Assembly: GCA_002099365.1 (NCBI GenBank)
Contig: MSED01000007.1
Location: 868,001-932,000, forward strand
Length of the DNA stretch: 64,000 nt
Direction: 5' to 3'
DNA from: Phialophora verrucosa
Lineage: Eukaryota > Ascomycota > Eurotiomycetes > Chaetothyriales > Herpotrichiellaceae
A model generated the notes under the pieces. That model searched no databases and had not been told where the DNA came from. It saw nothing but the letters and a program-made list of their open reading frames with translations. This document shows positions 30,723 to 40,597 of this stretch, one piece after another; the first letter of the stretch is position 1, and the number at the start of each line of letters is the position of its first letter. The position numbers were made by a program, and so were the translations under genes.

Positions 30723-31952
30723 ATGCCCCAAGTCAAACCATTTGGCCCACTTCACTACCGGGAGGACACCCATGGGTGGGCACGAGAACTCGGACTTGCA
30801 TTAGGCACGGCAATCGCTTGTCCAAATGACCACAATCGACGTTCGGTGCTCTCACGACTCAAGACCGCAAAGCAACGGTTCAGCCCTCGTGAGGATTTTG
30901 ACGAGTTGAAAGACGTTCTCGCCGTCCAGCTTTGGACCTTTTACGTCCCCAAACTCATCGCGGAGGCGGTTTTTAGGAGGGTTGTGCTCACACGAACGGG
31001 CTCCGAGCAATACTTTCCTGTCATATGTGTAGGTCTTGTCGCAGGAATCCTGCAAGGCGCCGATAACCCATCCCTCGACATCAGGCCGGAGCAAAGAGCA
31101 GCGTTGAAGAATGATGCTAGGGAGTGGATGTTGCAGCTGCCGAGATGGCCTTCCAAAGGCACAACGTACGGAATGTGGGACGGCGACAGCGTCCTCAGAT
31201 CTCTGACCGGGGCACTAAAACGGGGCCAGACCACCGAGTCCTGGCTTCAGGAGGTCCAGTTGCCGTTGATAGTTCTTCTCGTTATCTCGGAGCCGGTCGA
31301 CGGGGGACAGATCGACTCGGACGAGGCCATTCGGGGCCTTGATGGGATAAAGGGTCTTGTTGACCTCACCATCGTGCGCGACATCAGTGAGGATGCCTTC
31401 GTCTCCAAGCTGAGAAGTCTGAGGCCCCATGTTGTACACTTTCATGGCCACGGCGAAGATGGCGGTCTATTCTTTGTGGACCAGGGGACCGGCAGGGCCA
31501 AAAAAGCTAGCGGCCCCAACATCATCAAAGAACTCGAAAGGGCTTTGGAGAAGGACAGGCTTCAAGCCGCAGTCCTGGTCGCCTGTGAGTCCTTCCGCCA
31601 AACGATCGCAGGGTCCAGATTCCAACACCATGGATATGTCATCGCCATGGAGAAGCTTATATGGGTGGGCTCGGCACTCAAGTTCTCCGAAAAGCTATAT
31701 AAGTGCATGGGCGAAGGCATGGGCTTTAAAGAGGCGGGCGGTGAAGCTATGTGGTATGCCAGGGACTGGGAGGCGCGAGAGCGCAAGAATGATGCTGTCC
31801 CGATGCGTGGGGCGAGCGATGAGTTTTTACCGCGCATTACGGCTCCGACAAGGCACCCTCCTCCATCTTTGCCCGCTTCGACCGGCCTTCCGGGGCAAGT
31901 GGTACATTACAATGGCCGTCAACGACTACCGAATAGTCGGCGTCCCCATTAG
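30723..31952 (+). CDS. CHAT-domain (caspase-like cysteine protease fold) protein without TPRs
   Basis: From the ATG at 30723 the frame gives 409 residues (a longer frame upstream opens only at TTG). Residues about 170-370 look like a CHAT domain: a beta strand LPLIVLLVISEPVDG, then LRSLRPHVVHFHGHGEDGGL (His at 239, 241 and 243), LQAAVLVACESF (Cys288), and a final GSALKFSEKLYKCMGEGMGF-type helix before a WYAR segment. CHAT proteins use the His of an HG motif and the Cys of an ACE(S/N) motif as protease dyad. Most fungal CHAT proteins carry long TPR arrays; here the N-terminal 165 residues are helical without clear repeats. CHAT proteases act in regulated proteolysis and, in bacteria, in immune and cell-death systems. 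The substrate is not inferable. The last 40 residues are proline-rich and may be a wrong exon end. Confidence 0.65.
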   Translation: MPQVKPFGPLHYREDTHGWARELGLALGTAIACPNDHNRRSVLSRLKTAKQRFSPREDFDELKDVLAVQLWTFYVPKLIAEAVFRRVVLTRTGSEQYFPVICVGLVAGILQGADNPSLDIRPEQRAALKNDAREWMLQLPRWPSKGTTYGMWDGDSVLRSLTGALKRGQTTESWLQEVQLPLIVLLVISEPVDGGQIDSDEAIRGLDGIKGLVDLTIVRDISEDAFVSKLRSLRPHVVHFHGHGEDGGLFFVDQGTGRAKKASGPNIIKELERALEKDRLQAAVLVACESFRQTIAGSRFQHHGYVIAMEKLIWVGSALKFSEKLYKCMGEGMGFKEAGGEAMWYARDWEARERKNDAVPMRGASDEFLPRITAPTRHPPPSLPASTGLPGQVVHYNGRQRLPNSRRPH

Positions 31953-32727
31953 TGACCTCGGCCACAAGACCAACCATGGGGCGACCGTACCGCCCAGGCT
32001 TCGAGGGCGAATATCAGGATGATTGCAAATGAGAAAGGGTGGGAGGAAAGGCATGTGGAAACATTGGAGGACGAGGAAGAGATGATCGTTGGATGTCGAG
32101 CCGTCACATGGATTCTCATTTATACGAGTATTTTGGGCCCGCGGTGAGGAAGATGTCAAGTTGGCCTCAAATCGCTCTTGGACAGTCTAAATGGTTACGC
32201 ATCTAAGCTATCACCATGTTACATACATATCTGAAGCATCTCTAGCAAATTGTCGAGCAGGAGTATTTTGTATCTAGTCTTCCACGTCGCCTCTCGCAAC
32301 TCACTCAATTGGCGGGGCTTTGTCGAGACGCTGGATCTCCAGACGGAGAGACATATCGTCGCCGTTAAGAAGAAGGCGGTATGGGGATCCCTTTTGTCTT
32401 TGAACGTAGCAAGTCCCAAGTTAGGCACCGAGTGAGTGCAAAGGTAAAGGATAAGAGAGGACTCCTTAGTTGCAAAAGCGGCACGCTCTGGGTGAGTCGT
32501 AACGTGAGCTCCGGACGGATTTTCCAGCGCCAAGCCGGAGCGCAACATCTTCGACTTGGTGAACTCCCGAGCGGTATCGTGTCTGCCCCTCGTTTGGCGA
32601 TCGTTCACCACTTTCACCTTGCGAATGCACGCGCTTCCGAAAGACAGTTCCTACTATTGATCGCTCAGCCATACTGATGGCCTCCCCGGTATCACATATT
32701 CGATAATTGAAGCGAACAATCTACAAG
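31953..32727. other. Intergenic region, no supported gene
   Basis: About 0.8 kb between the CHAT gene and the GCLM gene. A frame overlapping the CHAT 3' end (31429-32022) contains FRGKWYITMAVNDYRIVG and could be an alternative terminal exon of that gene, but I have no splice site to prove it. Confidence 0.4.
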
Positions 32728-33738
32728 ATGAAGTTGGTGCTGTCGACGTCGTATGCATTGCCCCCATAGCAGCGCTCTCACACGACCAGTAATTGCTGAT
32801 CTGCATGAAGAAACTTAATGTGCTCGGGACAATCAGTGGTACGGCGGCCGCTATTCTCGAAGTCCAATGTCGAACTCATAAACTCTCTCCGCGCCAATTT
32901 TGCCTCCTTCCAACACCATTCCTCCAGTAGCACGACCCCCGATTCCCCATACCCTGTATGGACGACGCAGGAAGGCGACACGCTGTATGTGCCTTCATGG
33001 CGTCCGACACCGCTCACAGAGCCACGAGACTCCTACGATGTCACCTGCAAACTGTTCTTCCTCCCCGGGATTCCGAGTAACCGCCGGTGTCGGCATACCA
33101 AAGAGGCTATTGATCTTGTATTAAAAGAGCTGGGCATCGACCGCATCGATCTATTGATCGTGTCCTACCCGGGCGTGAGTTTTGACGCTGATGACGAAGA
33201 AGATATATCTGCGGATGAAGACGAGAGCGCTGGTAGCAACGAGTCCGAAGGATTGGACGCACAAGTCAAGACGTGGCAGGTGCTGGAATCGTTGCACGAG
33301 CAGGGTGTCATCTCCCAACTCGGCCTATCTGAGTTCAGTTCCGACCGGCTGGCCAAATTCTTGCCCGAGGTCAAGGTGCGTCCGTCGGTCGATCAGATCA
33401 ACGTCAAGGATTGTTGCGTCGTGCCCAAATCACTCATCATGTATGCCAAGGAGAACAAGATCGAGCTTCTCACGCATGCGGATTGTATGGACATCTTGCC
33501 TCCCGGGACGACGCGGGAATTGCTGGGACCCGGTAAGGATGGTGCTGGCATTATCGCTGCCACGCCAGATGCTGGGCGTGAGGACCCCGGCTTGAAAGGT
33601 GACATTGAGCCCCAGTGGGTGATCAAGTATACCGCCGTGGTCAAGAACCGGGGCGTTATCGAGAACAAAGGGTATTTTGCCGTTGCACAGTTGGGTAGTT
33701 GCATCGAAGAGAAGCCAGTCGACGGAGCAGCGTCGTGA
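32728..33738 (+). CDS. Glutamate-cysteine ligase regulatory (light) subunit, GCLM-like
   Basis: Exon 1, 32728-32750 (MKLVLSTS with the last codon split), a 60-nt intron (GTATGC donor, GCATGAAG acceptor), and exon 2, 32811-33738, give 316 residues. The aldo-keto-reductase-like fold of this family is visible in FFLPGIP, the EAIDLVLKELGIDRIDLLIVSYPG strand-helix-strand, and the long VLESLHEQGVISQLGLSEFS and PSVDQINVKDCC segments. The protein activates the catalytic subunit of glutathione's first enzyme by lowering its Km for glutamate. An acidic insert (DDEEDISADEDESAG, near 133-150) is fungal in style. Family recognition is good; the catalytic AKR tetrad is not expected in this branch. It is convergent with Bud32, 167 bases apart. 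Confidence 0.9.
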
Positions 33739-33905
33739 CAACAACTGGCATTGCTCAGCATGATCTCGAATCAGCATGGCGTTGGATCGGGTTCGTCGGG
33801 TATTGTTCTCGGTCGTTGTATTCTTCCATTGGAGCATCATCGAAGCATCATCGAAGCCGTGTTTAATGGACGTAGAGTTCTTCCAAAGACTTCCTTCTGC
33901 CGTCT

Positions 33906-34925
33906 TCATCCAACCATGCTCCTCTTTCTCCCTCTCAGTCTCACCTCGTCTAGCCTCTTCAGCACGACGTTACTCCCCTTGAAACTCCCCCGATAGCCAT
34001 CCTGTCCTTGTAATACCTCTGCGTCAAACCACCCTTCCTGTCGCGGATGTGTGGATCCAAACGCCCGTTCTAAAACATACAGGTCCACGGCCCGATCTTC
34101 CTCTTGGACCGACTGTGTTGCCAGCCCAAAATCGATGAGCACAATTTCACCTGCTAGATCGGGCGGCATCGGCCTTGAATCTGCGTCTTCACGCGCGTGC
34201 TCCCCGTTGGTGATTCCATTCTGCTGAGCCCCAGGAAGCGGTCGAATCATGATATTACTGCTGGTTAAATCCCCATGCACGACACCCCCTTTGGCATGCA
34301 TCGCGCCCACAGCCCGTCCGATCCTCCTCAGCAGCTTCTTGACCTCCTCCTCCTGCGCGGCAATCTCTTCCCGCACGCCCTGGGCGTTTTGATCCAGACT
34401 CTTAAACCACACGTCCCACTCTCTCAACAGCTCCTTCACGCTCTTCCCCTCAATCCACTCCATGAGTAACCATGCGCCCTGGCCCTGGCCTTGGCCTCCA
34501 TCACTCCTCGCCGCCGCTCTCTGCTCGCTGCCGCCGCTCAGGCCTTTGACTTTCCTTGCGACATCCCACTCTAGGCTCAACACGGCGGGCACACTGACCC
34601 CACTGGCTGCTGCGCCCGAGCCGCTGAGCTTGACCAGGATCCTCGCTTCAGCAAGGACGCGCTGCTTGGTCAGTCGCGCGTCGAGAGTCGGGTGACGGTA
34701 GGCTTTGGAGGGGCGGAACTTCAGCGCCGCCGGCGTGGCGGGGGAGAGGAAATGCGTGCGGTAAAGAAGGGCTTCGGCGCCTTGGGTGATTAGACTTGGC
34801 GGGGGCGACGTGTTTGTGAACGGGGCGGGAAGGGTATGCTCAGGCTCTTGAGAAGCCTGGTTGACGGTGGTGGTGGTCAGGATGGGAGCGTCGCTGGGGG
34901 CGGGGTGTGTTTGGGAAGTTGTCAT
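33906..34925 (-). CDS. BUD32: KEOPS/EKC complex kinase Bud32
   Basis: The frame is open from a TTG at 34937, but the first ATG is at 34925, giving 339 residues. It is an atypical small kinase: ITQGAEALLYR near residue 45 as nucleotide loop, an ILVKLSGSG region, catalytic loop GGVVHGDLTSSNIMI, and VLIDFGLATQ as DFG with DLYVLERAFGSTHP after it, all diagnostic of Bud32/PRPK. KEOPS makes the N6-threonylcarbamoyl-adenosine modification at tRNA position 37 and affects telomeres and transcription; Bud32 acts mainly as an ATPase stimulated by Kae1. The yeast protein has about 260 residues; this one has a longer N-terminus (about 35 low-complexity T/P/S residues) and inserts (GGQGQGQGAW-like Q/G run; acidic DADSRPMPPD), probably disordered. 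No other KEOPS subunit is in the window. Confidence 0.93.
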   Translation of the reverse strand: MTTSQTHPAPSDAPILTTTTVNQASQEPEHTLPAPFTNTSPPPSLITQGAEALLYRTHFLSPATPAALKFRPSKAYRHPTLDARLTKQRVLAEARILVKLSGSGAAASGVSVPAVLSLEWDVARKVKGLSGGSEQRAAARSDGGQGQGQGAWLLMEWIEGKSVKELLREWDVWFKSLDQNAQGVREEIAAQEEEVKKLLRRIGRAVGAMHAKGGVVHGDLTSSNIMIRPLPGAQQNGITNGEHAREDADSRPMPPDLAGEIVLIDFGLATQSVQEEDRAVDLYVLERAFGSTHPRQEGWFDAEVLQGQDGYRGSFKGSNVVLKRLDEVRLRGRKRSMVG

Positions 34926-35306
34926 TGTTGAAGCCAACCTGGCTGCACTGGCCGAGTTTGAAGTCTGTAGGAGTTAAGACTTGAACTCCAGAGACGACTG
35001 AGAACTGATCATGAGGGTGGATGCGTCTGCATTTGCATCTCTCATGGCACACTCAGATTTTCAAGGTCGTTACGGGTTCTTGATACTTCATGAGTATGTG
35101 CTGTGATAATTGTAACCGAGACTTATCCGGGGAGTCAATCAGATCTGACCTTGCGGAGTCCCGGATTCATGTTCTTTGAGGAGACAGTTACAATACAGAG
35201 TTCCCGGGACACGTCGCACGTTCTCACGATATTAATAAATGGCACCTATATAGCTATCGCTACGACTATTGCAGGATCGTAATCTGCGCGTATACCGGTT
35301 CGGTCA
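34926..35306. other. Short intergenic region
   Basis: About 0.4 kb upstream of BUD32 and downstream of YVC1 (tail to head, both minus). No coding region or repeat seen. Confidence 0.5.
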
Positions 35307-37229
35307 TTACGACTTTTCTCCTCCACCTGCTTCCGGACTCAGCGCTCTAACCAGCCGGTGCAACTCTTCAACCTGTTCTTTGAGCTGTCTGATCTCCACC
35401 ACATCGGCGTCCACCTCGACCACAGGCCTCGTCGACTGGACCTTCTTATCCCAGCCCTCCGACTCAAAGTTCATTTCGCCAGCCATTTCCTCCCATTCTT
35501 CAATTGTATCATCGTCCTCCTCACCCCTGGAACGATTGCTTCTGACTGATCTCGCGTCCACAGCTTCTAAAGCAGCCGTGATTAGAAGCACAGGGAAGTA
35601 GATGACACCCATGACATAATTGTTCAGCCTTTCGTAGCGATGAGAGTCCATCCACCATTCGAACGGTATGATCAGGAACACTAGTTCGATCAGGTTGAAG
35701 GGTGCAATGAAGACATTTTCATCGGGTGCACGGACAAATTGTAATGTCTTCTGGGCGAACATGGCCATATACTCGTCAATCGCATTCTCAGTGACATCCT
35801 CGTACGAACTGTTGTATAATGCTATCAGGATGTTGAGGAGAATGACCATCACTACAAAGGTGAAGAGGTAGTAAAGGATGAGACCAAAGGGGTGGGCGTA
35901 ATTGTCGAACCCGTCGAACTCTGGGGACTGCATAATGGCGTTGGCCATGGCAGTAACGATGAAGGAGGTAATGCTGGCGTTTCCTTCCACCTGGTTCAGC
36001 CCGATGAAGGCTTGGAGGAAGCCGACACAGACGACAATCAGGAGGGCAAAGAAGATGAGTGATTCCCGCATCATGACCTTCAAGACCACAAGCATGGCGC
36101 CGAAGAAGCGAAAGGTGTCCAGGTATAAGAGAAGTCGACCCCAGAACATAGGCGCGGCAACACAGAAAAGATGGTATCCCAAAGCGTTGAGAGCGTGGCG
36201 TCTCTCGTCATTTTCGTTGGGAGAGTGCGCGAGGGCAGTCATGCGAATGATGAATGAGGCCGTCAAGAGAGCGTACAGACAGTTGTTGAACGCATTCCAG
36301 AACCCAAGGTACCAGATGCCAACTTTCCAGAACTTGGCAATTTCGTCACAGATGAAGCCAAGGGTCATCAAGTAGAGAATCCCTTCAACGACGTCCAAGT
36401 CGCCGTCTTCGTTGACGGTGTTGACGGCAGCAGTGTATAGGGCTAGGTATATGACCGAATTTGAGATTTGGACCACGTTCTGATACAGAGGCGTACGCAT
36501 TCGATCGGGGTTCAAATGGGCCCAGTAATTGGTGTTGTCTCGCTCCTTGTAAAAGATGAAGCTTGCCGGGTCGAGGTCATCTTGGTGAATCCAGCCTCTC
36601 CAGAGATACTTGATGCATTTCTGGTAACCTGACGAGCCGATCACGATCAGACAGTGCAGGTCGACCGCTCTTTCAATTGCGTTGGCGGGGACGGTTTCCT
36701 CGTCTTTCCTCATCACCGAGTACCGCTTGAGTAGGACCTCCTGCATTAGATATTCTTGATCTTCTTCGCCCTCGATGATGCGCTTTGCAATCATCTCGCA
36801 GGCCGTTGCCCGAACATTGTGCAAGTCGGCGTCCCACAGCTCCAGATTGGCTTGTTTTTTAAACCATCTCTTGCAGACCAATAGACAGTATACCACGCAT
36901 GATCCATAGTCTTTTCCTCCTGCTTCTTTTGCGGTCTGGACAACCTTCTGGGTAATGACGGGACTATTGGCGGCTATCACCTTGTCTTCAGGGATTTCGA
37001 AGGGAATGACTTCTTCAACCTGATACTTCAGTCGAAGGGCGACTTTGGTGACTTCCTTTGCGGGGAAAGCAGATGGTGGGATTTCATGGGAATGGGACGG
37101 GAGCACTAATTGCCATCAGGATCAACTGGAAGGAGCCGTGTCGTGAAGCTTACGTCTTCGCATCTCATCGCGAAAATGAGGTGTATCTCTCTCGCGCGTC
37201 GCTCCCCAGAGCTTGGTCCATTTCACCAT
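35307..37229 (-). CDS. YVC1: Yvc1-type vacuolar TRP cation channel
   Basis: Exon 1 is 37229-37154 (76 nt, beginning MVKWTKLWGATRERDTP), a 48-nt intron (GTAAGC to AATTAG) follows, and exon 2 runs 37105-35307. The product has 624 residues. A continuous frame that begins at a GTG at 37106 is the same exon 2 extended into the intron. About six transmembrane segments lie between residues 230 and 500 (for example VEGILYLMTLGFICDEIAKFW, FVVMVILLNILIAL), with the pore-like region between the last two, and the tail contains FIAPFNLIELVFLIIPFEWW. This is the TRPY/Yvc1 family: a vacuolar channel releasing Ca2+ to the cytosol, opened by stretch, Ca2+ and hyperosmotic shock. The N-terminal cytosolic part (1-230) and the acidic cytosolic C-terminus (EEDDDTIEEW) are as expected. 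Confidence 0.93.
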
Positions 37230-37837
37230 TGTTGATATGACGTAAGAGGTAGAACCCCGAGCTGGAGAGCTCCAGCAGGAAAGCAGTGATTGTCAACAGA
37301 TCGACCAGGAATCGTCAGAAGGCTTGGCTCAAGAGTTAGGAAGGGAATAGCCAAATAGAGAGATGAAGGGAAGCAGAAGAGAAGCCGATAGCTGGAGCGT
37401 CTCGATTGGGTTTTCTCCTATGCTGTGATGTATTGAGTTTCTGTCTGTAGTTCAAAAACCAGGTTCTCAGCAACGCCCCCGCATCAAGCCAAGCGAGGAA
37501 GTTTAAGCGCTTGTACGAGTACAATTTTGCAGTGGCGCTCCTTGAGCCCTCAGCCTCGCGCATGCCTAGACCCTCTTCCAGTTCGAAGACTTTTCTCTCG
37601 ATTGGGCACTGTAACAGACCTGGGTCGCGCTATAGCTGCGGATAGGCGGAGAACCAAAAATCTGATCGCAGGAGGTGCAGGCGTTGCCGATGATGGTTTG
37701 AGAGCAAGGCTGACGCGATAGAAGAGTCCACATCGGTGCTCTTTTAAGCACCCAGATAATGGATCAGGTATGTTCATCCGTGCCGGAGGCGCTTTTAGAA
37801 TCAACACACAGCTTTCGCGATCTTCGGAGATGTGCTT
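37230..37837. other. Intergenic region, no supported gene
   Basis: About 0.6 kb between the 5' end of YVC1 and the 3' end of the eIF2 alpha gene. I see nothing in it beyond the short conserved-looking start region of YVC1. Confidence 0.5.
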
Positions 37838-38841
37838 CTACGCGACTTCCGGGCCTTCATCACTCTCGCTGATGTCCTCATCACCACTGACCTCCTCGTT
37901 CTCCTTTGCTCGTTTGTCCATGAGAGCTTGCAGCTCGGCATCATCATGCTCAGTCACAGCTTTCGGTGCCATCTTGACCACACAGCCGCCTCCTGCGCCC
38001 TTGATGCTCTCGTCAATATCTTGAATTGCCTGCTCCAGTAGTTGAATGCCCAGACCCTTGTCCAGACATTGACTGGTTAAGACGTAGTGAGGCGGCGACA
38101 CCAGCTTGACTTTGACTTGTGTGTCTGGGGTATTCTTCGCCTCAGCTTTCCTTAGGGCTTCCTTGACAGCATCAATACCGTCGTACTTGAAGCATGTCAC
38201 CTCGACATCAGCTCGAACTTTTGTCGGATGAGGCATCAGCTTCTTGCTGATATATGACTGGAATTCTTCCTTGACAACCTCGTTGGGGAACGTGACATCG
38301 TTCCAGACGTCGGGGTTTGTGATGGAGAGTTTGAACGCATCGTTTGCGTGGCCGTATTTCCGGTTCAGGGGCCAACCAATATCTTCGTACAACTTGAGGA
38401 TGGGTGTTTTCGTCTTTTCCGCCACATGTCGCATGATCGAGTGTACCGACTTGCTCTTGTTGTATCGCTCTTCGCATCGCACAATATCTTCCGCCGACAC
38501 TCTTCGCTTGGACAGGTCGATGTAGCCCTTCTCCTTGTCCACTCTCAGCACGACTACTACTTCATTGCGACCGATCCGGATAAGTTTCTGTATCGATCTG
38601 ATGCGTCTTCGAGAGAGTTCGGAGAGAAGGATCATGCCATCGATGTTGTCGTATTCGAGCAGCTTGACGTAGGCGCCCATTTCTGCTATCTGTTTTGGGT
38701 ACGGTTAGCCACTACCTTCCATCTCCGTCACATCCCGGATCGCCTGCTCACCTGCTTGACATTTACCATCACAAAACTCTCGATCTCGGGATACTTCTCC
38801 TCATAGAACCGACAGTTCGTCAAAGAATCTGGGTCCGACAT
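37838..38841 (-). CDS. SUI2: Translation initiation factor eIF2 alpha
   Basis: Exon 1, 38841-38752 (30 codons starting MSDPDSLTNCRFYEEKYPE), a 62-nt intron (GTGAGC to AAACAG), and exon 2, 38689-37838, give 313 residues. The N-terminal S1/OB fold holds VKLLEYDNIDGMILLSELS and RRRIRSIQKLIRIGRNE; the Ser of the LLSELS motif (residue 53 counting Met) is the site phosphorylated by Gcn2-type kinases in the integrated stress response. A helical domain and the C-terminal alpha/beta domain (SPPHYVLTSQCLDKGLGIQLLEQAI) follow, and the tail is acidic (EVSGDEDISESDEGPE), matching casein kinase II-type sites of the yeast factor. eIF2 alpha is part of the heterotrimer that brings Met-tRNAi to the ribosome. 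It is divergent from the SRPBCC gene at 39340. Confidence 0.98.
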
Positions 38842-39339
38842 GGCGGCAACTGTACCAGTGAGGGTCGAGGTCGAATATCAATCACTTTGAGATCTTCTAT
38901 CGTCTTTAACGTGAACGGCTCATTTAAGAACAGGGCAGAATGGTGCGTGGCTCAGTGCCACTTTCAGTCGCATGTGCAGCGGAGGGGATATTTCGCCCTC
39001 TAGGTCGAACTTTTGACGCCAAGACGGATGAGGATTAAATATCTTCCGTGGGGGGCAGCCTCGAAGGCTTAGTCATTTCCCCGAACTTTTTCGTCAGCGG
39101 ATTTCCCGTCCCTGACCGACTCCGGTCCTACTAGGTTCAATACTGTACATACAGCTACCAAGCGGCTCGATGGTTAATGCGACTTGGTCAAGAGGTAGCA
39201 ACCTTAGCGAGATGAAGAAGGTAGCATTCGCAGTCGGCGGGATGCACTCGTTCCGTGTCAAAATTAAGCCTATAAAGCCCTCAAGTTTCGAAGATGGAAC
39301 TCCTGAAGAACTAATCCTCTGACATTTTTCGTCAAAATC
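38842..39339. promoter_or_regulatory. Divergent promoter region eIF2 alpha / SRPBCC gene
   Basis: 498 bases between two divergent ATGs (38841 minus and 39340 plus). No coding region is seen, and no TATA element stands out on either strand. Confidence 0.5.
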
Positions 39340-39899
39340 ATGGGTCAATCTCAAAGTTTATCCACAGAAGTCGAGATTCAGGCAACACCGGACGCCGTTC
39401 GGGCCATAGTATGTAGCAGGAGGCTAATATAGCCGAAGCCAACTGTGTCGCTGAGGATTTGCAGTTCTTCGACTTCCCGCGATACAAGCAATGGTGCAAA
39501 TGGACAATTGAGCCCGTCGAATCAGGGAAAAAGGCGTCCGAACTAAAGCCAAACGATGGGCTCAAGGTCAATTTGGATGGAACGGCTTTCAGCCCGGTGG
39601 TGATGGTGAGTCGCCAGTCACTCCGTTCAGCAAACTATCCTAAGTATGTCAAGGAAAATTCAACAGACTGTTTCTCCTGGGAGGGATCACTGGCGGGAAT
39701 CTTCACGGGGAAGCATCGGTTCTCTTTCTCTCCAAGCACGAAGAACCCAGGAGGTACAACGGTGGTGCAGGCAGAGGAATTCCGAGGACCCTTGGTGTTC
39801 CTAATGGCACCGGGGTGGAGTTTCAGGCAGAAGACTGCGGATAACTGGGATGCTTTCTTTGCGGATCTGAAGAAGGAAGCCGAACAATCCTCATCCTAG
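39340..39899 (+). CDS. SRPBCC (polyketide cyclase/START-like) fold protein
   Basis: Exon 1, 39340-39408 (23 codons, MGQSQSLSTEVEIQATPDAV), a 56-nt intron (GTATGT to TTGCAG), and exon 2, 39465-39899, give 167 residues. The start TEVEIQATPDAVRAIFFDF is the strand-helix opening of SRPBCC proteins (usually xVWxxLTDFxRYxxW), and the body follows with DGLKVNLDGTAFSPVVM, SWEGSLAGIFTGKHRFSFSP and QAEEFRGPLVFLM, the beta sheet with a buried pocket. The last helix ends DNWDAFFADLKKEAEQ. Such proteins bind small hydrophobic ligands or act as cyclases and toxin-antitoxin-like partners; nothing identifies the ligand. The two-exon structure restores a complete domain that neither exon gives alone. Confidence 0.8.
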
Positions 39900-40597
39900 G
39901 TTTACATTCCCGTCCTGATATCTTGATAGCTAGTAACTGTTACGGTATTCTGCACTGGATATCCAGCCGTGCTTGAACTTTGGCCTTCCCTCGTGCTAAG
40001 ATGTCGCGTACGGAGTACCTCGCCTGGAACATTGCTACACAGCTATGGCTTTTGATGTTAAGGCGGGTGAATCGCAGAGCTGCCGCTTATAGCTGCCTGC
40101 ATTGTGTACTCGACCGAGCTGCAAGCATGCAAACGTCGCAGTGTCCCTTTCGAAGCAATGGGCGAGCTTCTCAGATGCACGCCATACTCTTTGGTGCCTA
40201 AAGATTCCAAAGCATTGTCTACCTAAGCAATGGCCTCAACGGCGAGGCACGTCATTTGAAGTAAACCCCCAGTCATTCCATGACCAACTAGGCCCAGGTA
40301 ATTGGAGTCTCCACGAGGAGAAGGCCGACATGGCCGACCTGCTGATCCAGCAATTGTTTTACATAAACGAACGGCTTCACACGCTTGCAGCAAGGGATTT
40401 CATTCGCGTGGAGAGCCTCCTTAGTTGATTTTACTCGCCTCACATGGCTAGGACCTTCCCGGCGTGCTAGACCTCGACACCTGCACCAAACTCCGCACCT
40501 TGAGCCGGCGCACGGACTGTACTTGAAAAACACCATGGAAATAAGATAGGATCACCTCTACTATTTGGCTGCACTACGCCCGAGAACACTGGCCACA
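39900..40597. other. Intergenic region, no supported gene
   Basis: About 0.7 kb between the SRPBCC gene and the SulP gene, same strand. It contains a CGTACGGAGTACCTCG at about 40007-40022, a copy of a motif scattered through the window's non-coding DNA. Confidence 0.5.
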
